A stretch of DNA of 64,000 nucleotides, from contig JANYBW010000017.1 of the NCBI GenBank assembly GCA_025360585.1, positions 1-64,000 on the forward strand, in the 5' to 3' direction. Made by a program: the position numbers and the translations under genes. This DNA comes from Actinomycetes bacterium. GTDB taxonomy: Bacteria; Actinomycetota; Acidimicrobiia; IMCC26256; PALSA-610. Under the pieces are notes generated by a model. The model saw only the letters and a program-made list of their open reading frames with translations, made no database searches and was not told the DNA's origin. Shown here piece after piece: positions 16,721-25,658 of this stretch (the stretch's first letter is position 1; each line of letters begins with the position of its first letter).

Positions 16721-17214
16721 TACTTCTTGGCCTTCTTCACTTCCGCTCCCAATTCGAGCGGTTCAGCTTCAGGGACAGTTGCTTCCCATTCACCGAGTTT
16801 TTCTTTGTCGTGCAGAAGGCTCGCGATTGAAAACTCCGAGTATTCGTACTCCGGGCTCCAATGCAGCGCATCGAAGGGGCACACTTCAACGCAGATGCCG
16901 CAGTACATACACAACGCGTAGTCGATATCAAAACGGTCCAGGACCGAAACGGTGCGTTCCCGTCCACCTTCGCGGCGCGCCGGGCGTTTTTCTTTGTGAC
17001 CTTCGATATAGATGCACCAGTCGGGGCAACTTCGCGCGCACAACATGCACACAGTGCAGTTTTCTTCTTTCAGCGCGATGACACCGCGAGCCCGAGGCGT
17101 GACTTCTTCTTTTTCGTGTGGGTAGTGCACCGTGACCGCAGGCTTCAGCATGGTTTTGAGCGTGACACCCAACCCCTTGGACATGCCTTTGACACTGTCT
17201 CCAAATGAGGGCAT
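16720..17214 (-). CDS. nuoI: Complex I subunit NuoI (first cluster), two 4Fe-4S clusters
   Basis: A 164-residue ferredoxin-like subunit of the connecting module. Two classic 4Fe-4S motifs are present, [15 protein letters not shown] near residue 52 and [18 protein letters not shown] near residue 100. They hold clusters N6a and N6b, which relay electrons to NuoB. I chose the ATG at 17214, which overlaps the nuoH stop as TAATG, over an upstream in-frame start. The C-terminal Lys/Glu-rich tail is unremarkable. Confidence 0.95.
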   Translation of the reverse strand: MPSFGDSVKGMSKGLGVTLKTMLKPAVTVHYPHEKEEVTPRARGVIALKEENCTVCMLCARSCPDWCIYIEGHKEKRPARREGGRERTVSVLDRFDIDYALCMYCGICVEVCPFDALHWSPEYEYSEFSIASLLHDKEKLGEWEATVPEAEPLELGAEVKKAKK

Positions 17215-18275
17215 TAGAAGGCCACCTTCAGTGCACCAGTAACCAGAATGTTGATCAACGAAATTGGAATCAACCACTTCCAAGCCAAGGCTTGAAGTTG
17301 ATCCTCACGCAGCCGTGGGTAAGAGAATCGCGCCCAGAACATCAGAAACGCTACGAGCATGATCTTGACGAATAACACGATCGGGCCGATCCAGTTCGCG
17401 ATCTCGCCGTTGACGTGAGGAATCGACCAACCACCAAGAAACAGTGTGGCTGCAAGGCCTGCATAGACAAACGCAGTCCCGAACTCGCCGATGAAAAAGA
17501 ACAAGAACCGAAAACCGGTGTACTCGACCATGTAACCGGCAACGAGTTCGGATTCCGCGACCGGCATATCGAACGGCGGTTGGGTGAGCTCGGCTTGGGC
17601 CGCGACCATGAAGAGCGCGAACCCTACGAACTGCGTCAAAATAAACGGCGAGCCGATGCCGCTCCAACCGAAGATCTTGCCTTGCTGCTGGGCAAAAACA
17701 ATGCCTTGCAAATTCATCGTGCCGGCTTGTACAACCACACCGACGACAGCAAGCACGAGCGGAAGTTCGTACGCGATCAATTGGGCGGCGGCGCGCAAGG
17801 CACCAATCAGCGCGTACTTGTTGCTGGACGCCCAACCCGCCATGAGCACACCAATGACCGACAAACTCGAAACGGCAAGCGCGTAAAAGATCCCTACATC
17901 GATGCCGCCTTGGCCCTTGTGCAAGGCGCCCGCAACGACCGCGTTCGGGCCCGCTGGCAGCACCACGAACATCAAGAACGTGCTCATGACCACGATCGCG
18001 GGCGCCATTTTGAACACGCGCTTATCGGCACCGGCCGGAATGATGTCTTCTTTTTGAATGAACTTGATGCCGTCGCCGATGAGCTGGAACCAACCGTGGA
18101 AACCACCGGGATCCATTGGCCCAACTCGGCTTTGCATGTGGCTCATCATCTTGAGCAAAAACGTGTACCCCAGCACGAGGGCACCAACCGGGATCAATCC
18201 CATCACGATCAGGGTTTTGATACCGAGCGTTGTGCCCCATCCACCGGGGATGTCGAACGCGAGGAGATGGCTCAT
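17214..18275 (-). CDS. nuoH: Complex I subunit NuoH (first cluster)
   Basis: A 353-residue membrane subunit with eight or more helices that, with NuoB and NuoD, forms the quinone-binding chamber. Conserved segments are [58 protein letters not shown] and the arginine-rich [23 protein letters not shown] near the end. It overlaps nuoD by ATGA at its start and nuoI by TAATG at its end. Confidence 0.95.
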   Translation of the reverse strand: MSHLLAFDIPGGWGTTLGIKTLIVMGLIPVGALVLGYTFLLKMMSHMQSRVGPMDPGGFHGWFQLIGDGIKFIQKEDIIPAGADKRVFKMAPAIVVMSTFLMFVVLPAGPNAVVAGALHKGQGGIDVGIFYALAVSSLSVIGVLMAGWASSNKYALIGALRAAAQLIAYELPLVLAVVGVVVQAGTMNLQGIVFAQQQGKIFGWSGIGSPFILTQFVGFALFMVAAQAELTQPPFDMPVAESELVAGYMVEYTGFRFLFFFIGEFGTAFVYAGLAATLFLGGWSIPHVNGEIANWIGPIVLFVKIMLVAFLMFWARFSYPRLREDQLQALAWKWLIPISLINILVTGALKVAF

Positions 18276-19435
18276 CGGTCGATGTCTCCCAGAATGAAAT
18301 AGAGGCTCGCCAAAACGGTGATCACATCAGGAACGTAAATCCCTTGCAACAACCAAGGCAGAATCGAGACATTGGAAAACGAAGCCGTGCGGATCTTGAC
18401 GCGAAACGGCCCCGTCGCGCCCTTCGAGATGATGTAGTAACCCATCTCACCGAGGGGGTTTTCGGCATTGACGTAGATCTCACCTTCGGGCACCTTGATG
18501 ATGCGTGGGACCTTCGCCATGATCGGGCCGGCCGGGAGCTGTTCGAGCAACTGCAAAATCATGCGTGCCGATTCACGGGTTTCTTGCAGCCGAACCCAAT
18601 AACGAGCGAAGCTGTCGCCGTCTTGGTGCGTGAAGGTCTTCCACTCGATTTCGTTGTACGGCAGCAGTGGTTCGCCGTCGCGACGGAGATCCCAATCCAC
18701 GCCGCTCGCGCGCAAGTTTGAACCGCTCACGCCGTAGGACGCTCCAAGCTCTGCAGGAATGATCCCGATGCCACGCGTCCGGGCTTGGAAGATCGGGTTA
18801 CCCATGACGAGGTCTTCGAACTCGTCGCAGGAATCCAGCATCTTTTTCATCGTGTTGCGGCATTCAGCAACCCAACCCCACGGCAGATCTTCTTTCAGGC
18901 CACCGATGCGGTTGTAGTTGGGGTGGAAACGACCACCCGTAGCGCTTTCAATGAGATTCAACGTGTATTCACGATCGCGAAAACCAAAGAACGCCGGCGT
19001 GATCGCACCGACCTGCAAGCCCATCTCACCAAGGAATAACAAAAAGGTTGAGATGCGGGCCATCTCGGTGAGAATCGTCCGGATGTACAACGCGCGAGGA
19101 GTCGCTTCGATGTTCATCAGCTTTTCAGCCGCGCCAATGAATGGCACTTCATTCGCGAAACTGGACAACCAGTCGATCCGATTCACCAGCGTTGTGATCT
19201 GCGGATACGTACGATATTCCGTAAGTTTTTCGTAGCCACGGTGCATGTAGCCGATTACGGGATCGGCTTTGATGACGCGCTCACCATCGAGGCGAACGAC
19301 CAACCGCAGCGTGCCGTGCGTAGCCGGGTGTTGCGGACCGATGTTGAGAATCATGTCGCCGGTATCGAGCTCAACGTTGAGCTGCGAATCCGCGAGCGGC
19401 GAATACAACTTCGGATCGACTTCGAACGAGGTCAT
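18272..19435 (-). CDS. nuoD: Complex I subunit NuoD (first cluster)
   Basis: A 387-residue 49-kDa subunit derived from the hydrogenase large subunit. Key features are NIGPQHPATHGTLRLVVRL with the quinone-site His, IGYMHRGYEKL, and the C-terminal segment with GEMGYYIISKG. There are no NiFe-binding cysteines, as expected for complex I. Arg44 in THGTLR lies in the region methylated by NDUFAF7 in mitochondria. The gene is 49 bp downstream of nuoC. That gap carries a GC-rich repeat also seen in the nuoE-nuoF gap of the second cluster. Confidence 0.95.
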   Translation of the reverse strand: MTSFEVDPKLYSPLADSQLNVELDTGDMILNIGPQHPATHGTLRLVVRLDGERVIKADPVIGYMHRGYEKLTEYRTYPQITTLVNRIDWLSSFANEVPFIGAAEKLMNIEATPRALYIRTILTEMARISTFLLFLGEMGLQVGAITPAFFGFRDREYTLNLIESATGGRFHPNYNRIGGLKEDLPWGWVAECRNTMKKMLDSCDEFEDLVMGNPIFQARTRGIGIIPAELGASYGVSGSNLRASGVDWDLRRDGEPLLPYNEIEWKTFTHQDGDSFARYWVRLQETRESARMILQLLEQLPAGPIMAKVPRIIKVPEGEIYVNAENPLGEMGYYIISKGATGPFRVKIRTASFSNVSILPWLLQGIYVPDVITVLASLYFILGDIDR

Positions 19436-19484
19436 GCTTCACCCCCGCTCGCCTGTGGCTCGCGCCCCGAGGGGCTTCGGCCGA

Positions 19485-20225
19485 TCACGTTGAGGCCTCT
19501 TCTTCGTCGGGTTCGCCGGGCATGCCTTCAACGTTGACGAGGCCAGGCCACGGCTTCACTTCGCGCGCCAGCAACGGGAAATCTTTGCGCAACGGAAAAC
19601 CCTCGAATTCATGGGGCAAATACAAATGCCGCAAACTCGGGTGACCGTCGAACACGAAACCGTACATTTCCCAGCATTCGCGTTCGTGCCAATCCGCACC
19701 GGGATACGTACCGCACCACGAACCGACAACTGGCTTCGATTCTTTGATATCTACTTTTAGGGTCAAACCGACGCGGGCAACCCTGGTTGAGCTGACCCTC
19801 GCAAACACCTGGAAACGGCCTTCGCTGCCCGCCACACCAAACGTCATGGTTTTGGGTTGCACTGGCGCGCTCGTGTCGCTCTCGGCATCTTCGCCACCGA
19901 CGGACGGAGTTGGCAACCAATCGATACCGCTGATGAAACACAGGTAGTCGAAGCCGAGTTTGTGGCGACATACCTCAGCGGCGCGAGCCCAAGATTCCGG
20001 CGTGACCCGAATAATGAGGTCAACGCCGGCTTGGCCAGATTCAAGAATTGCTTCGCCGAGCTCCGCGGTGACGCGAGCTAGCAAAGCCGCATTGGCATCG
20101 GTCATCGCCGGGACCTGAGACTCCGCCGCTTCTGGGGCTGAAACCTCAGGAACTTCGATCGTCGCGACGGTGGCGGTTTCGCCAGCATCATCGACGTCGG
20201 GACTGGTTACTTCGTCATCCGCCAA
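19485..20225 (-). CDS. nuoC: Complex I subunit NuoC (first cluster), acidic N-terminal extension
   Basis: A 246-residue 30-kDa subunit. The signature is [45 protein letters not shown] near the C-terminus. Residues 1-45 are an acidic, Ala/Val/Glu-rich, probably disordered extension ahead of the folded domain. A loop near residue 110 ([15 protein letters not shown]) also looks like an insertion. It overlaps nuoB by 11 bp. NuoC packs on NuoD in the hydrophilic arm. Confidence 0.93.
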   Translation of the reverse strand: MADDEVTSPDVDDAGETATVATIEVPEVSAPEAAESQVPAMTDANAALLARVTAELGEAILESGQAGVDLIIRVTPESWARAAEVCRHKLGFDYLCFISGIDWLPTPSVGGEDAESDTSAPVQPKTMTFGVAGSEGRFQVFARVSSTRVARVGLTLKVDIKESKPVVGSWCGTYPGADWHERECWEMYGFVFDGHPSLRHLYLPHEFEGFPLRKDFPLLAREVKPWPGLVNVEGMPGEPDEEEAST

Positions 20226-20739
20226 CGACGATCGGTTCCCAGCCTTTGCCCTGCCAACGATTGGCGGGGTCTTCGTTTTGGATACGTTCTTGCAACATCA
20301 CAATGCCCTGAATAAAGGCTTCGGGCCGCGGCGGGCAACCCGGCACGTAGACATCAACGGGAATGATCTGGTCGATGCCTTTGGTGACCGAGTAACTGTC
20401 CCAGTAAGGGCCGCCGCAGTTCGCGCACGAACCCATCGAGATGACGTACTTCGGGTCGGGCATCTGCTCGTAGAGGCGCAGAATCACCGGGGCCATTTTG
20501 TCGGTGACCGTTCCCGAAATCACGATGAGATCCGCTTGGCGCGGGCTCGCGGGAAACGGAATGACTCCTAGCCGCATGACGTCGTAACGCGGACCCGCAA
20601 GCGCGACTCCCATTTCGATTGCGCAGCATGCAAGACCCCATTGAAACATCCAAAGTGAATACTTGCGGCTGTAGTTGAGTAAATCGCCGATGGGCTTGAG
20701 CGCACCCTTGCGTAAGGTGCCGTTGGTCATCAAGCCCAT
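20215..20739 (-). CDS. nuoB: Complex I subunit NuoB (first cluster), cluster N2
   Basis: A 174-residue subunit holding the terminal 4Fe-4S cluster N2. The ligands are seen in [12 protein letters not shown] (two adjacent Cys), [17 protein letters not shown] and [11 protein letters not shown]. The second cysteine in GSCANCGG is extra compared with the GVCASSGG of the second cluster's NuoB. The ATG at 20739 has AAAGG eight bases upstream; the alternative ATG at 20730 overlaps the nuoA stop as TGATG. Electrons pass from NuoI through this subunit to quinone. Confidence 0.95.
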   Translation of the reverse strand: MGLMTNGTLRKGALKPIGDLLNYSRKYSLWMFQWGLACCAIEMGVALAGPRYDVMRLGVIPFPASPRQADLIVISGTVTDKMAPVILRLYEQMPDPKYVISMGSCANCGGPYWDSYSVTKGIDQIIPVDVYVPGCPPRPEAFIQGIVMLQERIQNEDPANRWQGKGWEPIVVGG

Positions 20740-21146
20740 TTGAGCAACCTTTTACGCCAGAGGTAGGCGAGGCCCGCGACCAGAATCGCAACGAATACAA
20801 AGATCTCAATGAAGCCAAACCAGCCGAGCCCGCCGTGGCTCGCACCGTCGGCATTCAAGGCCCACGGAAACACAAAGACTGCTTCAACGTCGAAAATCAC
20901 AAACATCAATGCGTACACGTAGTAACGAACGTTTTGCTGCCCGAAGGTTCCGAAGGGATCCGAGCCCGATTCGTAGGTGATGTATTTCTGATCTTGAGGG
21001 CGGGTCGGGCGCAGGAAATACCCAACGCCGAGCATGGCGCCGACCATGACGAGTGAGGCAAGCACGAAGACACCGACCGACAAATATTGCCGGTAGTACT
21101 CGGTCAGCTCGCTGGAAGCATGTTGGTCGCTGAGAAGCGCGATCAC
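20730..21146 (-). CDS. nuoA: Complex I subunit NuoA (first cluster), operon head
   Basis: A 138-residue membrane subunit with three helices. It has [42 protein letters not shown], containing the conserved YESG and D/E residues of NuoA. The start is GTG without an obvious Shine-Dalgarno sequence. It is the first gene of an operon running nuoA-B-C-D-H-I-J-K-L-M-N plus an NDUFAF7-like gene. No nuoE, F or G is present in it, so this complex lacks the standard NADH-oxidising module. Confidence 0.94.
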   Translation of the reverse strand: MIALLSDQHASSELTEYYRQYLSVGVFVLASLVMVGAMLGVGYFLRPTRPQDQKYITYESGSDPFGTFGQQNVRYYVYALMFVIFDVEAVFVFPWALNADGASHGGLGWFGFIEIFVFVAILVAGLAYLWRKRLLKWA

Positions 21147-21226
21147 GAGTGGCTCGTTGCCCCCGGCTCAGTGGCACCAAACCATAAGAAACTGGCTCGC
21201 TGCCTTGTGATGGACGTGTCCGCGGA

Positions 21227-21232
21227 GTATAC
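21227..21232 (-). promoter_or_regulatory. Possible -10 element for the nuoA-N (11-subunit) operon
   Basis: On the minus strand TATACT stands about 80 bases before the nuoA start, within an interrupted inverted repeat CCGCG...CGCGG. No convincing -35 box is seen at 17 bases, so this is only a candidate. Confidence 0.3.
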
Positions 21233-21329
21233 GCGGGCAGCTTTTGAAAGCGACGAATGCTGTGGTGGGGATCTGTCGGGAAATCAGCGAGAAATTTCCG
21301 GTTACTAGTAGCGGTTAGACCGCCGATGT

Positions 21330-22349
21330 ATGGATCGTGAGCTGGGCCGCCCGACAAGTCGAAATCCAATGATGCACCTTCGGCGAGCGATCGCGGCGAC
21401 GCCTGATGTCACGACCCCCAATGTCGGCAAAACTGCGTTCGTATTGTCCGGCGGCGGCAATCAGGGTGTCGCCCAAATTGGGATGCTGCGGGCCCTGATC
21501 GAACACGACATCATTCCCGATGTCGTGGTCGGATGCTCAGCCGGAGCGCTCAATGGGGCGGCGCTGTGTTACGCGCCGAATTTGACGGGTATCGCCCGCC
21601 TTGCATCGGTATGGAGTGATCTCAGCACCAACGACATCTTTCCCGGTGGCAAAATCAGTCGAGCGTGGAATGTCGTACGCCGCGGGACCCATCTGTTCAC
21701 CAACGAGGGTTTGGCCGGCGTCATCGAGCGAGCCACGCCGGCCCGATCGTTTGCCGATCTCGCAATTCCGTTGCGGGTCATCGCTGCGGATCTCGACACT
21801 GGCGAGGAAGTCGTGTTCTGTCGCGGGCCGTTGGCGCCCGCGTTATTGGCGTCAGCTGCACTGCCGGGAGTATTCCCAGTGATCACGCACGACGGTCGAC
21901 GTCTGGTCGATGGCGGGGTCGTGGACGCCGTTCCACTGTGGCACGCGCTCTGCGGGCCGGTTGATCGAGTTTTCGTGCTCAACGTTTCGCACGGCGTCTC
22001 CGATCGACCGATGCGTTCACCGCTCGATGTTGTGATGACCTCGTTTGCCCATTCCCGCAACCTTCGCTACGAGCTCGACCGACGATATGCATCTGATGCG
22101 GTTGAAATCGTGGAACTTCCGAGGCCGCTTGACCCACGGGAGCTTTTCGATTTCTCCGGAGCCGCGCACCTCATACAATCTGCCTACGACCTCTGCGCTC
22201 CAGCGCTCGACGAATACCTCGCGGGCAGGATTTCAGTGACTCCCGAGGACAACATCGCGCAACGCAAGATGCGAATCCGGTTCGCTGGCAAAACCCGTGC
22301 CGGCCGATTCCAACGCCACGCCGTCGCTACATCGACCCAACCCGCATAA
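21330..22349 (+). CDS. Patatin-like phospholipase family protein (RssA-like)
   Basis: A 339-residue cytoplasmic serine-Asp dyad hydrolase. The oxyanion-hole motif is FVLSGGGNQGVAQIGMLRAL, the nucleophile elbow GCSAGALNGAAL (Ser in GxSxG), and the catalytic Asp lies in VDGGVVDAVPL. The family hydrolyses acyl esters of lipids; the true substrate is unknown. The first ATG is used, but the Met pair about 13 codons later is also possible. It stands alone between the two complex I operons, divergent from the first and convergent with the second. Its stop codon lies inside a 14-bp tandem repeat. Confidence 0.88.
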   Translation: MDRELGRPTSRNPMMHLRRAIAATPDVTTPNVGKTAFVLSGGGNQGVAQIGMLRALIEHDIIPDVVVGCSAGALNGAALCYAPNLTGIARLASVWSDLSTNDIFPGGKISRAWNVVRRGTHLFTNEGLAGVIERATPARSFADLAIPLRVIAADLDTGEEVVFCRGPLAPALLASAALPGVFPVITHDGRRLVDGGVVDAVPLWHALCGPVDRVFVLNVSHGVSDRPMRSPLDVVMTSFAHSRNLRYELDRRYASDAVEIVELPRPLDPRELFDFSGAAHLIQSAYDLCAPALDEYLAGRISVTPEDNIAQRKMRIRFAGKTRAGRFQRHAVATSTQPA

Positions 22350-22391
22350 CCCAACCCGCACAACCCAGCCCGCACAACCCAGCCCGCATGC
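22336..22391. repeat. Four tandem 14-bp repeats over the patatin gene stop codon
   Basis: Four copies of a unit close to CCCARCCCGCAYAA run head to tail. The first copy contains the TAA stop of the patatin-like gene. Copies differ at two or three positions. Slippage here would alter only the 3' end and the convergent intergenic gap. Confidence 0.85.
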
Positions 22392-22455
22392 GGCTTCGAA
22401 AACATCGACCTCGCCGTGATCGATGGAGCGAATCCAGTCCTTCGGGGCGCGGCGT

Positions 22456-24006
22456 TCAGCGGGTGAGCAGTTGTGTTGCTTGGTGCGCGATGTCGAGGAA
22501 CCAGTTCGGCAGTACGCCTAACACGATGATCGCCGATGCCGTGATCGTGAGCGCGATGCGGCTGCCGACATCCAGTTTGATTCTCGGTTCGTTCGCAGCA
22601 TCCGGGTCGTCGTCTTGGCCCGTTGCGTACATGGTGACGACGAGGCGTAGGTATACGAACGCACCAATCACCGCCGCGAGCATGCCCGCAATCGCAAGCT
22701 GGTATTGACCCGCGTCGACCGCACTACGAAAGATCGAAAGCTTCGCAATGAAGCCGCCGGTGAAGGGAACACCAGCTTGGGCCAGCAGAAATAACGTGAG
22801 CAATGCAGCCAGCAACGGTTGACGTTTACTCAACTGTTTGTAATCGGTGATCGCGTGGTTGGTTTCACCGCGATGGTTGATCGATTGCACAACGCCAAAA
22901 GCACCGAGCGCCATCAGCGCGTAGACCAACAGATAAAATAGCGAAGCTGCGGTTCCGGGAAGTTCGTTGCGTTTCGAACCGGCGTTGGCAACTTGCAGAC
23001 CGATCAAGATGTATCCCGCGTGCGCGATCGACGAGTACGCCAACATGCGCTTCACGTCGCTTTGAATCGCGGCAGCAATAGTTCCGACGAGCAACGACAG
23101 CACTGCGAGGACATAGATGGCCGGGCGCCAATCGTCACTCGCTTGCGCAAACGCGCCGGCGAAGATACGCAGAAATGCCGCAAACGCGGCGACCTTGGTG
23201 GCCGACGCCATGAACGCGGTTACGGGAGTGGGTGAGCCCTCGTATACGTCGGGGGTCCACATGTGAAACGGTGCGGCCGAGACCTTGAAGCCCAAGCCCA
23301 CAATCAGCAATGCGAAACCCGCGACTAATAAACCGGTGTGCGCCTTTGGATCCACGACGCCAAGCTGTGTGGCTATTTCCGTTAACGATGTCGAGCCGGT
23401 AGCGCCGTAGGTCAGCGCGATGCCGTACAAAAAGATCGCGGAACTAAACGCTCCGAGGACGAAATACTTGAGCCCGGCTTCTTGCGATTCGGCGCGCCGG
23501 CGATCGAATGCCGCGAGGATGTAGAGGGCGATCGAAAACACTTCGAGCGCCACAAACACCAACACGAGGTCGTTCGCGTGGGCCATCACCAACATGCCCG
23601 TGGCGCTCAACAGAAGCAGCACAAGATATTCGGGAGTTTCAAGGCCTTCTCGGCGCAGGTATCCGAGCGCGAGCAAGACCCCCAACGCAGTAGCGATCAA
23701 GACGATCGCTTGCACAAACACCGTCATGCCATCGACAGCGATCGCGCCGGAAAATGTTTGGAAGATTCCTGAACGGTGAATGATGCGCCATTCGTTGCCG
23801 ACGAACGCGCCCGAAGTGACGAGACCAACAAAGGCCGCGGCGATCGAAAGTTGGTATACGAGCTTCGGCTGGGTCCGCAGAATTGCGCGGAGCAACACGA
23901 TCACGAGCGCGGTGACAAACAACGCGACCACCGGAGCAATAATCGGCCAATCGATGCGCGGCTTTTCCAGTTCCGTATTTAGTACGGCGAACAACACGGG
24001 GTTCAT
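22456..24006 (-). CDS. nuoN: Complex I subunit NuoN (second, 14-subunit cluster)
   Basis: A 516-residue antiporter-like subunit. It has GLKYFVLGAFSSAIFLYGIAL, VSAAPFHMWTPDVYEGSPTPVTAFMASATKVAAFAAFL and MLAYSSIAHAGYILIG. Last gene of the second operon, overlapping the nuoM stop by four bases. The AFHMWTPDVYEG phrase differs from AVPFHWWAPDTYEG in the first cluster's NuoN, marking a distinct lineage. It is convergent with the patatin-like gene. Confidence 0.95.
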   Translation of the reverse strand: MNPVLFAVLNTELEKPRIDWPIIAPVVALFVTALVIVLLRAILRTQPKLVYQLSIAAAFVGLVTSGAFVGNEWRIIHRSGIFQTFSGAIAVDGMTVFVQAIVLIATALGVLLALGYLRREGLETPEYLVLLLLSATGMLVMAHANDLVLVFVALEVFSIALYILAAFDRRRAESQEAGLKYFVLGAFSSAIFLYGIALTYGATGSTSLTEIATQLGVVDPKAHTGLLVAGFALLIVGLGFKVSAAPFHMWTPDVYEGSPTPVTAFMASATKVAAFAAFLRIFAGAFAQASDDWRPAIYVLAVLSLLVGTIAAAIQSDVKRMLAYSSIAHAGYILIGLQVANAGSKRNELPGTAASLFYLLVYALMALGAFGVVQSINHRGETNHAITDYKQLSKRQPLLAALLTLFLLAQAGVPFTGGFIAKLSIFRSAVDAGQYQLAIAGMLAAVIGAFVYLRLVVTMYATGQDDDPDAANEPRIKLDVGSRIALTITASAIIVLGVLPNWFLDIAHQATQLLTR

Positions 24007-25658
24007 CCCTGCGCTCCCGACTTGGCTTCGACACTCGCGGCCTTCACCGGATGCGGTTCGCGGTAGCCCGGATGACCATGATCGCCCTTCGTACCGTCTT
24101 CAATTTGGGTCATCAAATCTTGCACCGCGGTTTGGGTGCGATCGAACAATGGCTTCGGATAAAAGCCCAAAAACAAGCTCAGCGCAAGCAACGGCACCAC
24201 AGTCGCGATTTCTCGGAAGGTGATTTCTTTCATCGTGGCATTGTCGCCTTCAGGCTCACCGGTGAACGCTCGTTGATACGCCCACAGCAAGTAGATCGCG
24301 GCGAGGATGACCCCGGTGGTCGCGGCTACGGCCCACCACCGTCGGGTTACGAACGTTCCGATCAACGAAGTGAATTCGCCGACGAAGCCCGAAAATCCGG
24401 GGAGGCCGATCGACGCGAACGTTGCGGCGAGAAATAGGCCCGACATCACCGGTACCGATTTCCACAAGCCGCCGAGGTCCGCGATCTTTCGGGTGTGGCG
24501 CCGGTCGTAGATCATGCCCACGATCAAAAACAACGCACCCGTCGTCAAGCCGTGGCTCACCATCGTGAAGAGCCCACCCTGCAAGCCTTGAGTGGTGAGC
24601 GCGAACGTGCCCATGACCACAAAACCAAGGTGTGCGACCGATGAATAGGCAATCAACCGTTTGAGATCCGGTTGCATCGTTGCAACGATGGCGCCGTAAA
24701 TAATTCCAATCACCGAAAGGGTCAGCATTGTGGGCGCAGCCCAGATCGCGGCCTTCGGGAACATCGGAATCGCGAAGCGAATGAAACCGTAGGTACCCAT
24801 CTTGAGCATCACGCCGGCCAGCACAACCGACCCCGCCGTCGGAGCTTCGGTGTGCGCGTCGGGCAACCATGTATGCACTGGGAACAGCGGCACCTTGACG
24901 GCAAAGGCAACCGCAAAACCAATGAACAATAAACGCCCAGTGGTCTGGCTGATCGCGCCGCTACTCGCGATCCAGTGCGTGAGCGTGCCTGCATCAAAGG
25001 TCCATGCGCCACCGCTCGCCGGCGCCCGGTGATACAGCACACCAACGGTCAGAATTCCGGCAAACAAAAACGCGGATCCGGCCATTGTGTAGAGAAAGAA
25101 CTTCGTGGCCGCGTAGACGTTATTGCCGTGGCCCCAGCCCGCGATGAGAAAGTACATCGGTACGAGTACGAGCTCAAAGAACACGAAGAACACGATCAGA
25201 TCGCGCGCTACGAACACGCCGAGCACGCTCATTTCCAGTGCCAGCATCCAGACAACAAACGAACGTCCGTTATCGACGTTCGTGCTGGCCAAGAGCCCAA
25301 TCGGAAACAGCACTGCCGTCAGCACGACCATAAACAGGCTGACACCGTCGACACTGAAATCGAAGCGAACACCAAGGGCTTTGATCCACTCGTGCGATTC
25401 CGCGAATTGGAAGCCGTGCATCGAGGACTTGAAATTCAGTAACAAGAACACGGCCATGCCGAGCGTCGCCATCGTCGCGACGAAGCCAACAATGCGCGCG
25501 TATTCGGGACGTGATTTCGGCAGCATCATCGCTACGAGCGCGCCGAGCAACGGCACCAAAATCATCGCAGTGAGTAACGGGAAGCTGCGTGCGTGCTGGT
25601 GCTGGAAATTAAACGGATGCTGAATAAACCGTTCGGGAAGGGTGGCCAGAGTCAGCAT
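24003..25658 (-). CDS. nuoM: Complex I subunit NuoM (second cluster)
   Basis: A 551-residue proton-translocating antiporter-like subunit with FFVFFELVLVPMYFLIAGWGHGNNVYAATKF, AVKVPLFPVHTWLPDAHTEAPTAGSVVLAGVMLKMGTYG and LIAYSSVAHLGFVVMG. I chose the ATG at 25658, which overlaps the nuoL stop as TAATG and has GAGG eight bases upstream. A GTG six codons earlier is possible. The last 35 residues form a charged tail. Confidence 0.95.
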   Translation of the reverse strand: MLTLATLPERFIQHPFNFQHQHARSFPLLTAMILVPLLGALVAMMLPKSRPEYARIVGFVATMATLGMAVFLLLNFKSSMHGFQFAESHEWIKALGVRFDFSVDGVSLFMVVLTAVLFPIGLLASTNVDNGRSFVVWMLALEMSVLGVFVARDLIVFFVFFELVLVPMYFLIAGWGHGNNVYAATKFFLYTMAGSAFLFAGILTVGVLYHRAPASGGAWTFDAGTLTHWIASSGAISQTTGRLLFIGFAVAFAVKVPLFPVHTWLPDAHTEAPTAGSVVLAGVMLKMGTYGFIRFAIPMFPKAAIWAAPTMLTLSVIGIIYGAIVATMQPDLKRLIAYSSVAHLGFVVMGTFALTTQGLQGGLFTMVSHGLTTGALFLIVGMIYDRRHTRKIADLGGLWKSVPVMSGLFLAATFASIGLPGFSGFVGEFTSLIGTFVTRRWWAVAATTGVILAAIYLLWAYQRAFTGEPEGDNATMKEITFREIATVVPLLALSLFLGFYPKPLFDRTQTAVQDLMTQIEDGTKGDHGHPGYREPHPVKAASVEAKSGAQG